NCBI GenBank assembly: GCA_002682825.1
Contig: NOKP01000002.1
Location: 3,847,378 to 3,911,377, forward strand
Source: Neonectria sp. B-13
Taxonomy: Eukaryota; Ascomycota; Sordariomycetes; Hypocreales; Nectriaceae
Length of the DNA stretch: 64,000 bases
Direction: 5' to 3'
A model generated the notes under the pieces. That model had not been told where the DNA came from. It saw only the letters and a list, made by a program, of their open reading frames with translations, and did not search any database. A program made the position numbers and the translations under genes. Positions within the stretch are counted from its first letter, which is position 1. The number at the start of each line of letters is the position of its first letter. This document shows, one piece after another, positions 25,263 through 37,973 of the stretch.

Positions 25263-25310
25263 CCCGTCCTCCCGTCCTCCCGTCCTCCCGTCCTCCCGTC
25301 CTCCCGTCCT
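25263..25310 (+). repeat. 8-bp tandem repeat CCCGTCCT, six copies
   Basis: Six perfect copies of CCCGTCCT in noncoding DNA. Perfect identity suggests recent slippage. Confidence 0.9.
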
Positions 25311-26690
25311 TTCTCCTCTGCTTCCGCCTCGACCAAATCGCGTAAATTCCCCGAAAACCACAACACAGCAAAGCCGCGCCAACCCTCCCCCCCCCCTCAT
25401 CCTCGCAACCTCCAGTGCCGAAGGACCCACTGCCCTCGTGACGCTCATATAGAGTAGCATCACTTCGGGGAGACCAACTCAATCTCAAATCAAATCCACC
25501 ATCTCCAGGCCCAACAACGCACCCGGAGAAGCCATCTGGTCGCTGACTGGACTGCCGCGGCCATCCCCGCCACTCTTCTCCACACGAATCTATGAGCTAT
25601 GGATAACCATAACACCATGCATGCTTTCACGCCTGCAGTTGACAGCCGTTGAGCTCGGGGTCCCTTGCTGAGCGGAGGAACAGCCTCTCCACGGCCAAAT
25701 GGGGTTTGGCTTGACAAGTCTTCCGAATATATGCCAGGGTTGGGCAAATCATAGCCGTTGTCTGGCCGGGCCGGTGTCCATTGGAAAGAGGCATTTTCTA
25801 CGCCTGTCTTTCGCTTCTTGCTGCTCGCTCCGCATCCTTCCCTTCTCTCTCTTTCTCCACGACCCGGTATCCCTCCCTAGCTTTCTCAGTCTCCATCTGC
25901 TCCGGTCAATATCTGCGCTCCCACGCCAGAATTGTTCACGCACTCCTCTCGGTAATGAAGTTGTGCAAAACACAAAACGTGTATGCGTCACGGGTCCACC
26001 AACAGTCAATGATTGGAGGCGTAATTGTGGTAGGTATGTATCGTATCTGGGTCTCGTATACACTGCTGGCGGTAGGCTGTCACAATGGTAGCGGTAGTGG
26101 CGGTGAAAGCGATGGAGACGTTTTTAAACGTTTCAATTCTTCTCGTCGTCTCGTCTCCGCAAATTCACCACCTCCCCACTCCCTACCATCACTCCAAGCT
26201 CGTCGCCATGAAGAAGAAAAATGATTGCCGCCTCATCGTCGCCCGCGTCGCTAGACACGCTTGCGTAGTAGCGGGCTTTCCCTCCCATTCGACTCGTCCG
26301 TCTGCTTGTCCAAGTCTCGGAAACCAACACGACATAAAAAATGAACAACTCCGTTTCCCTTTGCCACCTGATAGATCCCCTCTCGGTACTTTGACGCGAA
26401 TGCCAGTCTTTGTCGGTCTGAGGTTATCTGTCTTCCTCCTAACCCTCTTTTCCCCCTTCGTTTCCCACCTCCACGGTACATCTGTGCGCTTAGATGAGAG
26501 GGCCTTCCCCTTCCACGATACAGCTCAGCTCAGCTGAGCTCAGGCCTCTCCACGCAAACGCCACGCTACAATCCAGACATAAGAAAAATCATGTGAGAAG
26601 AATGAAAACTAGAAAAATTGAGTGAACAGAACCAGATTGTGTAGAGATTCCGGTAAGATCCCTATCCGGGACCAAGGAAAAGATAGCAAT

Positions 26691-29600
26691 CTACTTCGCC
26701 GGCGCCCGTGGGGTTGCCTCATCGGCGTCCTCTTCGTTCGCAGCCCGCGTCGTCAGGGGCCGCGGCGTGGCATCAACGCTGTCCGGCCCCGTCTCATCGC
26801 CATCACCCTTGAGGCCAGGGTCTGGCGGAGTCTGCGCTGCGGCGGTAGCTGCGGCCTCTAGGATTCCCATCTCCATCTCCTTAGATGGCGTAGTCACCAC
26901 CTGTGTCACAGCCTCCGGCGTGCTCTCAGATCCCATCGTCACGCTGTCGTGACTGTTGGCGCGCATCATTTCGATGCCGAGCTTCGAGCTGGGGAGACCC
27001 GCCTTGCCGAGTAACTGTTGGCTGCTGCGTCCAAGCTGCTTGTCCCGCCCTGTTCCGAGCTCCTCATCTTCGTCGTCGGCAGATTCGGTGCCCTCTGGCG
27101 CCAGCCGTTCTGCCGCATCTCTTCTGGCCTTAATCTTGTCGAGTGACCGTGGCTCATGCTCCATCATCCCGGGGGCGGACTGCTGGGTGAGCAGAGAGGG
27201 GATAGGCTTTCCTGGCCCATCAAACACGTTCGCAGCGTCGTTGTCCGTGGTGATTCCCAGGCCGCCCTCGTCCCATTCATTCGTCGCCTTGCGACTGATG
27301 ACAACGGGGATATCATCTGTCATGACAGACTCTGAGTCGCCAAACAGCGATGAGCTAATAGAGTCTTCTCGGCTCGACATCATCGCCGTCCCTAGGCGCC
27401 CGGCAAAAATGGACGACGTCGACGTTGGGCTATCCTCCAGCCGAGTGTTCGCTTTTCGAACGCCTAATGGAACCGGTCGTGGCATGCCCGTCGACGGGCC
27501 TGGTCCGGGCGACTCGGGACGCCACTGGCACAAGCCCCGCAGAACCTCAATCAGCTTTGACGAACTGATGGGCTTTTCAATGAGCGAGTCGAAGTAGTGG
27601 GGAGCCTGGAGTTCCTTAAGGTAAGCCGTAATGGCCACAATGGGTGTGTGCGAATTGGCATTCTTGGTTTCTCGAATCATGCGGGCTACATCCGCTCCGC
27701 TAATTTGAGGCAGCTGATACTCGAGGAAGATAACATCAAACTTGATCTCGCTCATCGAGTACCGAACCGCCTCGGAACCATTGGCAACGGAGATTGTTCG
27801 ACACCGCAGCTTCTCCAATAGTTTTTCCATCACCATGCGCGATACGGGGTGGTCTTCGCAGATGAGAACATCCAGTGGCCGGAAAGTAGGTCCCGCATCA
27901 AACGCAATCTGGGAGAGTCGCCGTGAGCTCTGCCTGCGTCGCTGGACCCGAAGTAGTGCGTTGTGCTTCTCTCCCTCATTGTCGGAAGACGACGGAGACA
28001 TGTCGAACACTTGGCTCCTTCGGTTCCGATGGTGATGCAAAATGTCAGATGCAATAGGACTTCCATCTTGTGACTGAGAGCCGACGGTCAGGGAACGAGA
28101 ACGACCCGAGGAGTTGCTGGACTGTCGCGGAGTTGAAACCGACTTTTGTGGTGACAAGGATAAGGGGGGTGGAGGCGCCGATCCCCGACCCTTGGAAGGG
28201 GATGCCGCAACCGTAGTAGCAGCCTTTTGCAAGCTGGGTGGAACCTTAGGAATCTCGAATGTCGAGTTAGGTTGGAGCGATGGACCCGACTGGTGGGAAA
28301 GACTCGACGAGTTACTCGATGCTTTCCTTCGCCCTTCGCCCCCTTGTCCAGCCACGAAGGAAACAAGCAGGGGCGATGATGGCTGTGAAATCCGACTTGG
28401 AGACGCGTTTGAATGATTGAAACCAGACGGCGATTGTGGCCGGTTCCCTGCCTTAGCATTGGAAATGGTTCGTTGAATCGGGTTTGCGAGCACCGGGCTC
28501 CCTTCGAGTGACGGCCCAGGCGAGATGCCGTTAGAGACTCCTCCAGGGCTAGTGGACTGTTTCTGGGCGGCCAGCGCCTCTGCTCGCAATTTCTGTATCA
28601 CGTCCTTGTTGGCCTTCTCCAGGACGGGAAGATTCTTGAAGGTAAAGTTCCCAAAGTCATCCATGGCTACTGGCTCGCTCAGTCGCCTGGACTTCAAGTC
28701 ACGCACGTGAGGCGGAATATGCAGAGGCATGAGCTTCCGATTCATAGAGTTGACTTGTGATCGTACTCGAGAAAGGGCGTCGTGTGGTCGCTCGGGGTAC
28801 TCCGAGCCACCGGTAGAGGACGGCGGTGAGGATTGATCCTCCATCTCCTCCGCAAAGGATTGCAACACTGCGCCTCTGGCATCGAAGTATTCTGTGTCCT
28901 CGGGGTTCTCTGGCTCGGGCACAAACTGAGCCTCGTCATCGACAAGGGTTTCCCAGTTCACGCTTTGGAACCATGGATGATTGCGAATCTCTTCGCCGCC
29001 AGATGCGAACTTGTCCTCGAGGTTAGAGCCCAGACGTTGAGAAGGCTGCATGCACAGCAGTTTGTTGATGAGGTCCTTGGCCTCGTCGGACACCGGCTCG
29101 CACTCATTCTCGTCCGGCCATTGGATCCTGCGTTCGAGAATGTTTTCGAAGACCTGTTCAGCCTCTCCAGCGTGGAAAGGCGGAATGCCAAAGAGAAATT
29201 CAAACATGATGCAGCCTACAGACCACCAATCGCTGGTCTCGTCCTGTTTATCGCCCTTGACGGTTTCCGGAGCCAGATAGTCTGGAGTGCCCACAAATCG
29301 ACGATTTGTGTCCTCCGGGTTGAAAAGCGCCATGGGCGGAGGCATCATGTTTGATGGTGGGAGAGAATGCCTGTGACCGCCGTCTAAGCTCATGCGGTGG
29401 TTGAAGTGGGCTGGCATGTCCGGGGAGCCTTGCGTAATCGCATCCTCTTCTAACGGTGACTTCATGCTGTTCGCTTGCGATCCTGCCTCGGAATCGTTCA
29501 GAGAGAATGTTGTGACCATGCGTGCCAGCGTCTCGCTTCCACCACTATCGCTCCGGTGACTACTGGAAACCCGGCGAGGTTCTTGGCCAAGGCTGAAGTA

Positions 29601-32443
29601 GGACGGCTGAAAGCTACCAACGTCTGGGGTCATCTGTGGCGTTGAGCTTGGGGAGTGAACGTGGCCATGCAAATCGAGCGAGGTAGATCGCGAGGACGCA
29701 ATCGACGTAGAACGGGCAAACGGTCCTTGCTTGAGCAAGTCAGGGGTCGCGTCAGAATTCTCGCTATTCAATGCTCGCTTCTGTCGTCCCACCAGACCCA
29801 TTCGAGACAACCCAAAATCTGTCAGCTTAAGGTGGCCTTTCTGGTCTATCAAGAGGTTGTCTGGCTTCAGATCTCGATGGATGATGCCTCGACTGTGAAG
29901 ATGCTCAACACCCAAGACAACTTCGCCCAGATACTTCTTGACCCATTCCTCAGGAAGGCCGCCCAGAACTTTGATGAGCGAAGCGCAGTCGCCACCATTG
30001 AGATATTCCATGACAAGATATAGGTAGTCCTTGCTGGAAAATGTCCAATAGAGTTTGGCGACAAATTCGCTTTGCCCTTGCCACATCATGATAGCACGTT
30101 CAGCCTTGACATTGCCAACTTGATTCTTTGCAACCATGTCCGCCTTCTTGAGGACTTTAATCGCAAAGTACTCTCCTGTGGACTTCTTCTTGGAGAGATA
30201 GACACTTCCGAAAGCTCCCTTGCTGATGGGCTTGATAATCTCGAAATCCTTGATTGAAGGCTGTGTCGGTCGGGGTTGAGGTGGAGCTTGGTTTGGGCCC
30301 AGGCGCGGTGAAGGCGGCGGCTTCATGACGAAGTCAGATATGGCGGCCGAGGACTGCCTTCTATGGTGCCTATGAGAGATTGGGGCTGGAGAGCTGAAGT
30401 CGCTACCGGGAAGCATAGGCGATGCCTCGGGAGAAACGATACCGTCTTGGGACATGGGGAAGCCTCGAGCCTTGATCCGCAAAGGGGATGCAGGCGGGGG
30501 TGGGCGAGAGGGGGATTCCTGACGTCGTGGAGACGAAGTGCCAGGAAGGATCAGACTTCGCCGATGGCGTTGTCGGGTACTGGCGGCACGTCTGAGGTCT
30601 CCAAACTCGGAAATCGGGGACTCGGTCCTAGGAGCGTGACGGGATGCAACCGATGAGGATCGCATACTCCCTTCGCTATCGACAGTGTCACCCTCAAGGT
30701 AGATCGAGTCTCTGCGAGTATCCCGAAGTTGAGGCCCCAAGCCACTTGGGCCGCCGAAGTGGGATCGAGGCGTCGGGCACTCCTTCGGGCTGCTGGATCT
30801 CGTTGAGGCAATAAAGGAGGTGGGTCGAGAACGATTGTGTCGATCTGACAGATCCATCTGACGCAAAGCCGTAGCCAGGGCAGACGGGCTGTCCAAGGGT
30901 TCGGAGTAATTGTCCGCTTCTTGGGGCTCGTGGGAGCCTTCTACGTCTCCTACTTCTTCGTCACACTCTTCGTATTGTTCATGGACCCCATCATCTCCAT
31001 CCTCGGTCGAGTCCGTGAGATCACCAGCGGCAATGCGGGCCGCCTTCCTCAATGCCTCGTCGATGCAGTCCTGAACAAGCACCGCCAGCTCAATCCGAAT
31101 ACGCTCCGAGTACTCAATGATCTTTCTATGGCGAAATACGGCGTCGACCTTGGCCCTGGCAACCTTTTCTGTGTCAGCGCACAGAAGTGCCAGCCCTTGC
31201 TCCTGCTCCAGTGTGTTTGTGCTTGGAGACTGCCACTGAAGAACCTGCGAGATCCGCGACTCGGATTGTGGCGACTGTGTACGCAGCTCGCCGTTGGTCT
31301 GTTGTGATGACGGCTCCTTGATGGCGGGGGTGCTAACTTCAATGGCGGTGTCACACAGGTCCATCAGAAGTTCGACAATCCGGGCCTGTGGTCGTCGAAT
31401 GGCGAATGAGCGTGCCCTAGCGTGCCCAAATCCGCCAGAACGTTCTCTCGACCTAGGCAGGGAACTGCCAGGTGAGGAATGAGTTGATGGCGGTGGCCCG
31501 ATGGGCAATCCCTTGTACTCGGCGACGGGAAGCGCGGACGGCTCACCTGTCATGGAGCGGCTTTTGCGGGCTTCCAAGGCATCGAGGACCTTGACAATGG
31601 AGTGGCGGTGCTCCGTCAAGTTTTCCTGGGCCATCTGTACATCCATCTCGGCTCGGTGCTCTTGGAGGCAGAGATCGGTGTGCTTCTCGAACCACCAACG
31701 CGGAATCTGCCGCTCACAGATGCGGCAAAGCACGGGAGGCGGGGGGTCTTGTTCCTCAGGGTCATCCAAGCCACAATCCGCAAGTTGTGTCAAGTAACCA
31801 GCAAGAACTTCGGCACCAGAGCCCAGCGAGTTAACGATGACGGGGGGAAGGTCAATCTTGATCTCCCGCGGAGCGATCCATGGTCGCAGCATCCACATAA
31901 CCTATGAACGGGTATATTAGAATCCCGACCAGGCCAGTCCAATGCAGACGCAGCAAGACTTACGTGACTTTCACCGCCCGAAACACTGTCATAAACCATT
32001 ATTCCTTGGGCTTCGAGGTCGAGGGCCTGTGGCTGCTGGTTCTCGGGATCGGTATCGGCATCTTGGGGGGCCAGGAGTTTCGACAAGGGCCCGAGCTGGA
32101 TGGCAAAGCGAAGTCGATGACTGCGGGAGTCATCCTTTTGCATAGACTCGACGACCTCGGTAAAGACGTTTTTGTTGTCGCTCACGATCAAGTCTGAAAT
32201 GGGGCCGCTAACGGTTTCGTATGGTGTGCCGACGACGTCGGTCCAGGAGGGACTCACCCATTTGAAAGTCCCGTCAAGGTTGAGGTCGACAATGATATTT
32301 AGGGTCTGCTCGGCCGCTTCACGTAGTTCTTCCCTCTCTTCCCGAATGTCCTGGCTCAAGGATCTCTCCATGGCGGTCGCCTGTTGTACCCGCAGCGAGG
32401 CAACAGCTGGGGGTACCAGCGAGGCGCCGACGGGAGACTCCAT
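26691..32443 (-). CDS. RIM15: RIM15-type AGC protein kinase with PAS and receiver domains
   Basis: Two exons (32443-31964 and 31901-26691) with a 62-bp GTAAGT...TAG intron give 1896 residues. In yeast, Rim15 acts downstream of TORC1/PKA/Pho85 and drives quiescence entry through Igo proteins. Domains in order: PAS-like region (about 45-125, LDGTFKWVSPSW); a C2HC zinc-finger-like motif (CRICERQIPRWWFEKHTDLC, about 206-225); the kinase (about 713-1151) with GAFGSVYL, HRDLKPDN, LTDFG and GTPDYLAPE, and a long insert between DFG and APE; and a receiver domain (about 1503-1613). In the receiver, the acidic pair (ICEDHP), Thr (ITAY) and Lys (EKPI) are kept but the phospho-acceptor Asp is Glu (FLEYQLP). 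The start at 32443 has an ACCATGG context; a second good ATG lies at 32371. Long Ser/Pro-rich linkers are probably phosphorylated. Confidence 0.94.
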
Positions 32444-32734
32444 GGTCTCTGGTGGTCTTGGGGTCCGGGGAGGCGGTCCGGCAGTCGTGTGTGCGTATTG
32501 ATGGCTGGCGAGCCGTGTAGAGGCGGCCGTATGCCCGGCGAAGGGGCCGGTGGTGGGTGGCCCAACAGGAAGCACAAGTGGGAGACTCGGGGTCTGGCAA
32601 GGGCGCCAGAACTACAGACCCGCGAGACTCGAAGACATGACTGAGGGTCGGCGGCGAGGAAAGTCTCGAGGCTGACTGGCGGTCGACGTAGACGACGTGG
32701 AGGTGAACGTGGGCGTGGGCTTGCGGCGTGGGTG

Positions 32735-32798
32735 TGGACGTGGACGTTGGACGTTGGACGTTGGACGGTGGACGTGGGACGTGGGACGTAGGACGTGG
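32735..32798 (+). repeat. Imperfect 7-bp GGACGTT/GGACGTG repeat
   Basis: About eight copies of a GGACGTK-like heptamer in the probable RIM15 leader. The ACGT cores resemble CREB/ATF half-sites, but the register looks like simple-repeat expansion. Confidence 0.7.
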
Positions 32799-33025
32799 TG
32801 GGAATGGAAATTCGGAGTCGGGAGTCAGTGGGCGAGAGCGGGAGCGGGAGCGGGCGTGAGCGCGGCGGGCATGGACCGGGGGACAAGACTCGGGGGGGAC
32901 GAGGAAACGGCAGCAAGAAACGGCAGAGGAACGGACGACAGAGAGAGCGGACGACTGGGCCGGTCGAGGGCCGATTGACGAGGCCGGACTCGAGTTGCGT
33001 CGCTGAAGAGCTTGTCGAAGAGAGA

Positions 33026-33052
33026 AATCGCAGAAATCGCAGAAATCGCAGA
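33026..33052 (+). repeat. 9-bp GAAATCGCA tandem repeat, three copies
   Basis: Three near-perfect copies of GAAATCGCA in the RIM15 upstream region. Confidence 0.8.
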
Positions 33053-33701
33053 CACTGGCAGGGTTGTTCGGGGACACGCTCGTCGCCGTTGAAGGGGGAC
33101 TAAGTCGAAGTCTCGAAGTTACGAAGTCACAAAGTCAGAAGCACGTAACTTACGAAGGCACGTACAGTACGAACTTCTTCGGGGAAGACACAGAGTTCGA
33201 GCCTAGCCGCCTCACCACTCGCCAGTCCTGCAATGGTGCATTGGTGCATTGGTGCATGGACAGCCCAGCCAGCTTTGCCAGTCAGCTTGCGGCTTCAGTG
33301 CTATGCCAGCCGTGCAGCGGGCTCGCGTTCCTCTCATGATACAATAAGCGGGGAAGGCGGCTCAGGGGCCAATCACCACCCACCACCTCTGGGGGGCTAG
33401 CTCCTAGTCTGCTGAGCAGCTTTCGGCCTTGGGGGGAGTTTGGGGGGAGTTGGGTAGGGGTGGATGCACTGGCTCACCCGACGCTTGCTTGCTGAGCTTA
33501 CTGGGCTTGCGCCTCTCACATTTCTGACGGCCTTTTGAACATTGCTCACATTTCTCGGGCTGGATCGTGTACTACATAGTCCACATGCCTCATTCTGCAC
33601 TGCAACAGCGGGGTCCGTCCGGTACGTGGGCGTATTTGGTGTCTGTGTCGGGTGTCTGCGTACCTACTAGATATCAAGTATGCGTGTGCGAGTGCGTGTT
33701 C

Positions 33702-33728
<27 letters not shown>
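33702..33728 (+). repeat. GT dinucleotide microsatellite
   Basis: About 13 uninterrupted GT units flanked by GC/GT-rich imperfect sequence; intergenic. Confidence 0.9.
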
Positions 33729-33732
<4 letters not shown>

Positions 33733-34936
33733 CTTGTGTGCGTGCCGCGGGCAAGGCATACACTCCTCCCTCTGCTTTCATCGTGTGAGCTGAGCATCTC
33801 GAGCTCACATCAGTGAACGATCAGACCCTGGGTTTCCTCCAGGACCCCTATTATTAGTAGGGCCTTCGTCTTACTCAAGCTGACGAGAACTGATGAGAAT
33901 TCTCGCCCAACGCCCGCCCCTCCACTTGGGGAGCTGTATTTCGCACTGCACAGCAACCTAGATGCCACTTCGTGCTCCGTACATACCTCACAGAGTCAAT
34001 CATCACCATTCCCATTCTTAGGACACCAGGGATCTCGATTGATTCAAGACCAGAGGCATGAGACTGAGACCATCTCCGTGTTGTTGTACGTATCTGCTGC
34101 AACCCTCACCCAGCATCCGCCATCAGGTGCCTTGAAGAAGATGGCTGAAAAGAAGGGGGGCCAGAACAAACCAGAACGAAGACGGGGAAACGCAGCAGAT
34201 CGCTTCTGGTTTCGCCCTCGGGCTTGCTCGCCTATGCCTTCTAGACGTCCGTCTACCAAGTTCCCCCTCCCCTCCCCCACCCCGAGTCTCACCCTGGACC
34301 ATACCAAGAGGCGCCCAAGCTGCACGCACCCCAGCAACCAAGCGTTGTGTCTCTCCTCCGCTGTCTCTCCCTGCGCGCATTCGTACATTCATTCCCCTTC
34401 CCCATGACCACCCGTCGACCGACAACGGGCGTCGCGGAGACGGCCCGGGGGGAGGGAGGGTGTTAGACCTCCAGCTAGCAGCATCCAGCAGAAAGGCGGG
34501 CACCCGGCGCATATCAGCGCATATTTAAGTCACTGACTGAGTGCATGATGATGGCCATCAACAAACAAGATTGTTTCTCGCTGGGCTGAACCTCCCTCCC
34601 TTCCCGCGGTGGGACCTGCAATTGGACACAGCGCCCTCCGGTCTCGTCATGCATTCCCGCGTGCTTCGACCCCGTTGAACCACCGTTGAACCACCGTTGA
34701 CCGTTGACCCACGTTGACTCCTCACGTTCCCCGTCCGTATCGTCCAGGTGCATATATCACTCACAGGTCTCGAGATGCAGCTGGAACATTGCAGCTGCGA
34801 CATTGCAGCGTGCTACAGCCTACCTACCGATCGAACGACTCGGGCCCTTATTAATCACGGGCGGCATCAATGTGAGTCACCTTTTTCTGGTCAAGGGCCA
34901 GCCCAGCTGCCTCACCTTGACGGACTCAGGTACGGT

Positions 34937-34976
34937 ACTCAGGCACTCAGGCACTCAGGCACTCGGGCACTCAGGC
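34937..34976 (+). repeat. 8-bp ACTCAGGC tandem repeat, five copies
   Basis: Five head-to-tail copies of ACTCAGGC, the fourth with one A-to-G change. Confidence 0.88.
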
Positions 34977-35791
34977 ACTTGTCGTCAGTTGCATCTCTCA
35001 CCGCCGTCCCAATATCTGCCGTCTGTTTCTCCGTAGCTCGAATCCGACCCCCGAGCAGCATAAACACCGACTGAGTCTCGTCACGGCTGCAGCAATGAGC
35101 TGATGCGCGCCTCCTCTCCCCGACTCGTTCTTTATTAGCCATTTACCCTCTGTCGCGTCTCGTCACATTCATATTCCCACTCGCCCTGGTCGTCCGTCGA
35201 CCCTGATCATCCTGCTGTACCTTCATACTGGGGCGACATACCCTACCATCCAATGCATCCATCCCAATTCCCTTCCCTTCCGGTTTCCGACGTTCCCACC
35301 TCCACACGACTGGTACGTACGTGCTGCGTAGTTGGCCAATCTCCAGGGTTCCATGACCGGGGTTGCAGGATTCCAGGATCCCTTCGACGCATCCACCCTC
35401 AACTGCCGGAGCGCTTTCAACCGTCATCGTTGGAGGTTGATGCGTTCATGGCCATCACATGCGCTACGGTCTGCTCACTCTGCCTCACTCTGCGTACAAA
35501 GTATACTACTACCCTTGCTATAAGCCCCCCAACATCGCCCACCATCGACCACCACGCCCGCCTGCACCCTCTGACGAATCAGCCCTCTCGCCGTCCAGAG
35601 TCTCCTCCCCTCCCACACTCCGTCGCCCGGCTTCCTCCTTCACAGGACGCGGCACGTTGGAGGGTCGGAACAGTGCTTATCTAGTAGGGTAGTACGATAC
35701 AGCCAATGCTGAAAATAGGCGCGACAGGTTCGTAATGCTCCGAGCCAAGACGATCCGGCGATAGGCTCATGATGTGGGGTCTTTAATCATC

Positions 35792-36771
35792 TCACATCTG
35801 CCCATCAAGTGCCCATTCTTGCCTCTGTGTTTCGAGCCACTCTCCCTTGTCTATCCAGAGTTGTTCCAGCCAAGTCGCCAGTTCCTCGTCCTTGGCAGGC
35901 AGAGATTCAATAGGGAATCGCCGAGCACGCACGTGGAACTTGTATCCGTCTTGGCCGCTGATCTCCGAGGCGCTGAGCGTCTGCCACATGGATGGTGCCC
36001 CCTGAAATGTCTCTTGGTGTTGATAGGCGATGGTGAAGTCATACACTGCCTTGACATGCGGCGCCTTTCGAAGATGCTGCACCGTGGTGATGAAGCCCTT
36101 GGTGCGAGGGTAGAGTAGATGCATCGGCTGCCGTCGATTTCCCGTCTTACAGAAAGCCAGCGACTCTTCGTACTTGCGTTGGGTGAAGCGGGAGCCCTCG
36201 CTGAAGCTGATAAGCCCTGCCCGCAACGTTAGTTCTGCATGTGAGCCGCTACTTCAGCCGGGGAGGCACTGTACGCACATGTCGGAAAGGCTCTTTGAAC
36301 GACATTGGAGAACACATGGTCCAGCTCGGTCTTATCCTTAAGCCAGTTGCGGCTCACTAGAGGCATCCCCATGGCCCATAGACCCCAGCCGAGAAAGGGA
36401 ACCAGACGCAGCTGGGCCTTGGCAAAGTACCGGCATCGGCCCAACATGCCAGATCTCTGTGCCAGGGCCTGGATGAGATAGAAGTCTGACCAGGCGACGT
36501 GGTTAGCGACGACAATAGCCGACTCGCCCGGGGGAAGAACATCGCCAGAAATGGAGATGCGAGCCCCATTGGAGCGTGTAAAGATGGCCTGAATCCAGGC
36601 CCAAACGGACTCGGCGATGAGAGACGACGTGTTATACACAAGTTGAGGTGAGATGAGTTTCAGAGGCAATAAGAGCGACAGGGCAATGTCAGTCAGAAGG
36701 AGATACAGCACCCATGGGACAGTGAGGACGAGGCCCCGGAGATGGGCTTGAAGAGCCCCGGGTTGAGCCAT
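35792..36771 (-). CDS. 1-acyl-sn-glycerol-3-phosphate acyltransferase-like protein
   Basis: Two exons (36771-36279 and 36216-35792) with a 62-bp GTGCGT...CAG intron give 305 residues. The splice creates TWLISFSEGSRFT, the conserved acyltransferase EGSR/EGTR motif, which supports it. Motif I is ANHVAWSDFYLI (NHX4D, catalytic His and Asp at about residues 89-94). A further conserved block is LLYPRTKGFITTVQHLR. A hydrophobic N-terminal segment (about 10-45) should anchor it in the ER membrane. The family (yeast Cst26/Vps66-like and metazoan LCLAT1-like) transfers acyl chains to lysophospholipids. The protein is shorter than many relatives and lacks an obvious C-terminal membrane segment. Substrate is not determined by sequence. 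Confidence 0.85.
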
Positions 36772-37973
36772 GATACTGACTGGATGTTAAGTGAAAAGCC
36801 CTTCCGCTTGTACAGCGTTCACAATAATAGTTTCATGTCAATTCGTACATATATCTATCTAGGTTTCTAAACAGCAACCGCCGAGACAATGGATGACGAC
36901 ACCATTCCAAACTCAAAGGTACGGATGGGTACTGATGGACTCCAACTCGGCCGGCCCGGAGCTCCCTATTGGTCCGTGCAACGGGTTGCAAGACGGACCC
37001 TACGGAAAGCTCAGCAACTTAGCAGTCCAGAACGAGGTCTCGTCCCGCAGAAGGGCCCGTGAATGTGCAGGCGGCCAGCCGTAAGTGCCCCAGTGGAAGA
37101 GAACACGAAGGTTCTCCGTGCTTACGTAGTCACCCGGCGGGGTTGTGCTTTCAGCGGCTGCCCTATCGGGATTGGAGGGTTTATGGCAACGTCGGGCTGT
37201 GGCGGGGCTGTGCGCTTCTAGTCTAGGTGCCCGCTTCAAGACGCATCTCCGTCCGGGCTCCTGCGACCTGACTCTGGACAGCCTGGACATTTCGTCGAGA
37301 TTGCTTCAGTTTCTCTCACTTCCCCTTATCTCGCCGTCTCTCTCTCGCGGACCCAATCGGCACCACGCCGCCATCGTCCTTTGTCGAGGCCTTCAAGCGT
37401 CACTTCTCGCCGTCCCCCGCACCTCCACCTCTTGCTTATATCTGCCCTTCACGGCACCAGTCCTTCAGCCTTACGTACCGAGCAGATCTGGTGGGTATCA
37501 GGCTAGGTCCAGAGAATTGCTCTTCGGTTTTCAAGTTGCCTCTGTCGCCCCTAACTTACCTAAGCCGTCTGCCCGGAGCACTTGACGTCCTTCGGTGACG
37601 CTGTGGTCACTACACTCGGAGCGCTGACGCACCGTTGTTTCACCTTCCAGACGTCATCAAACCTGCTCAAAGTGTCGCATAACCAAGCTCTTAATACAAT
37701 ACTCGCCTGTCAACTTCCCTCGTCCCCTTCAGAAAGAGACGCCTCGGGAACTTTGTTTGTAGGGACGTCAATCCGCCATCGGATACGATACCAAGGCGCT
37801 AGACACCGCACTGTACGTACGTGCCTTGGATCAGCGGCACCGCAAACCCCGGTCTGCCTGGGGGTTCCGTTCCGCCGTCACCATGCAAACCTAACTAGAC
37901 ACTTGATGACAATTCCCCGGAGGCTAATCAATCTTCCAGGACCCTCATCGGCCTATAAGCGAGGCGGCCAGCC
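36772..37973. other. Divergent promoter of acyltransferase and bZIP genes
   Basis: 1.2 kb between divergent genes. No further gene is supported. The region from about 37.3 kb to the bZIP start probably includes its 5' leader and may contain unspliced leader introns I could not define. Confidence 0.5.

Larger units (their letters stand above)
23210..26690. other. 3.5 kb spacer between MFS gene and RIM15
   Basis: Promoter side of the MFS gene and 3' side of RIM15 (both on the minus strand). I see no supported gene. It contains the two tandem repeats listed separately and long pyrimidine tracts at 25.0-25.4 kb. A 14-bp perfect palindrome, AGCTCAGCTGAGCT, lies at 26527-26540 just downstream of RIM15. 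Confidence 0.5.
32444..35791. other. 3.3 kb RIM15 promoter/leader region and downstream spacer
   Basis: No convincing gene. The part next to RIM15 (to about 33.1 kb) is purine/pyrimidine skewed with several short tandem repeats and is likely its 5' leader. A GT microsatellite and an 8-bp tandem repeat lie further out, and the end flanks the 3' side of the acyltransferase gene. Confidence 0.5.

Noticed and set aside
32444..32575. N-terminal extension of RIM15 by 44 residues
   Set aside because: The apparent upstream start is GTG; the first in-frame ATG with a strong context is at 32443.
33640..33740. CRISPR-like or mobile-element repeats
   Set aside because: Only a GT microsatellite; no spaced direct repeats, terminal inverted repeats or transposase-like sequence were seen in the window.
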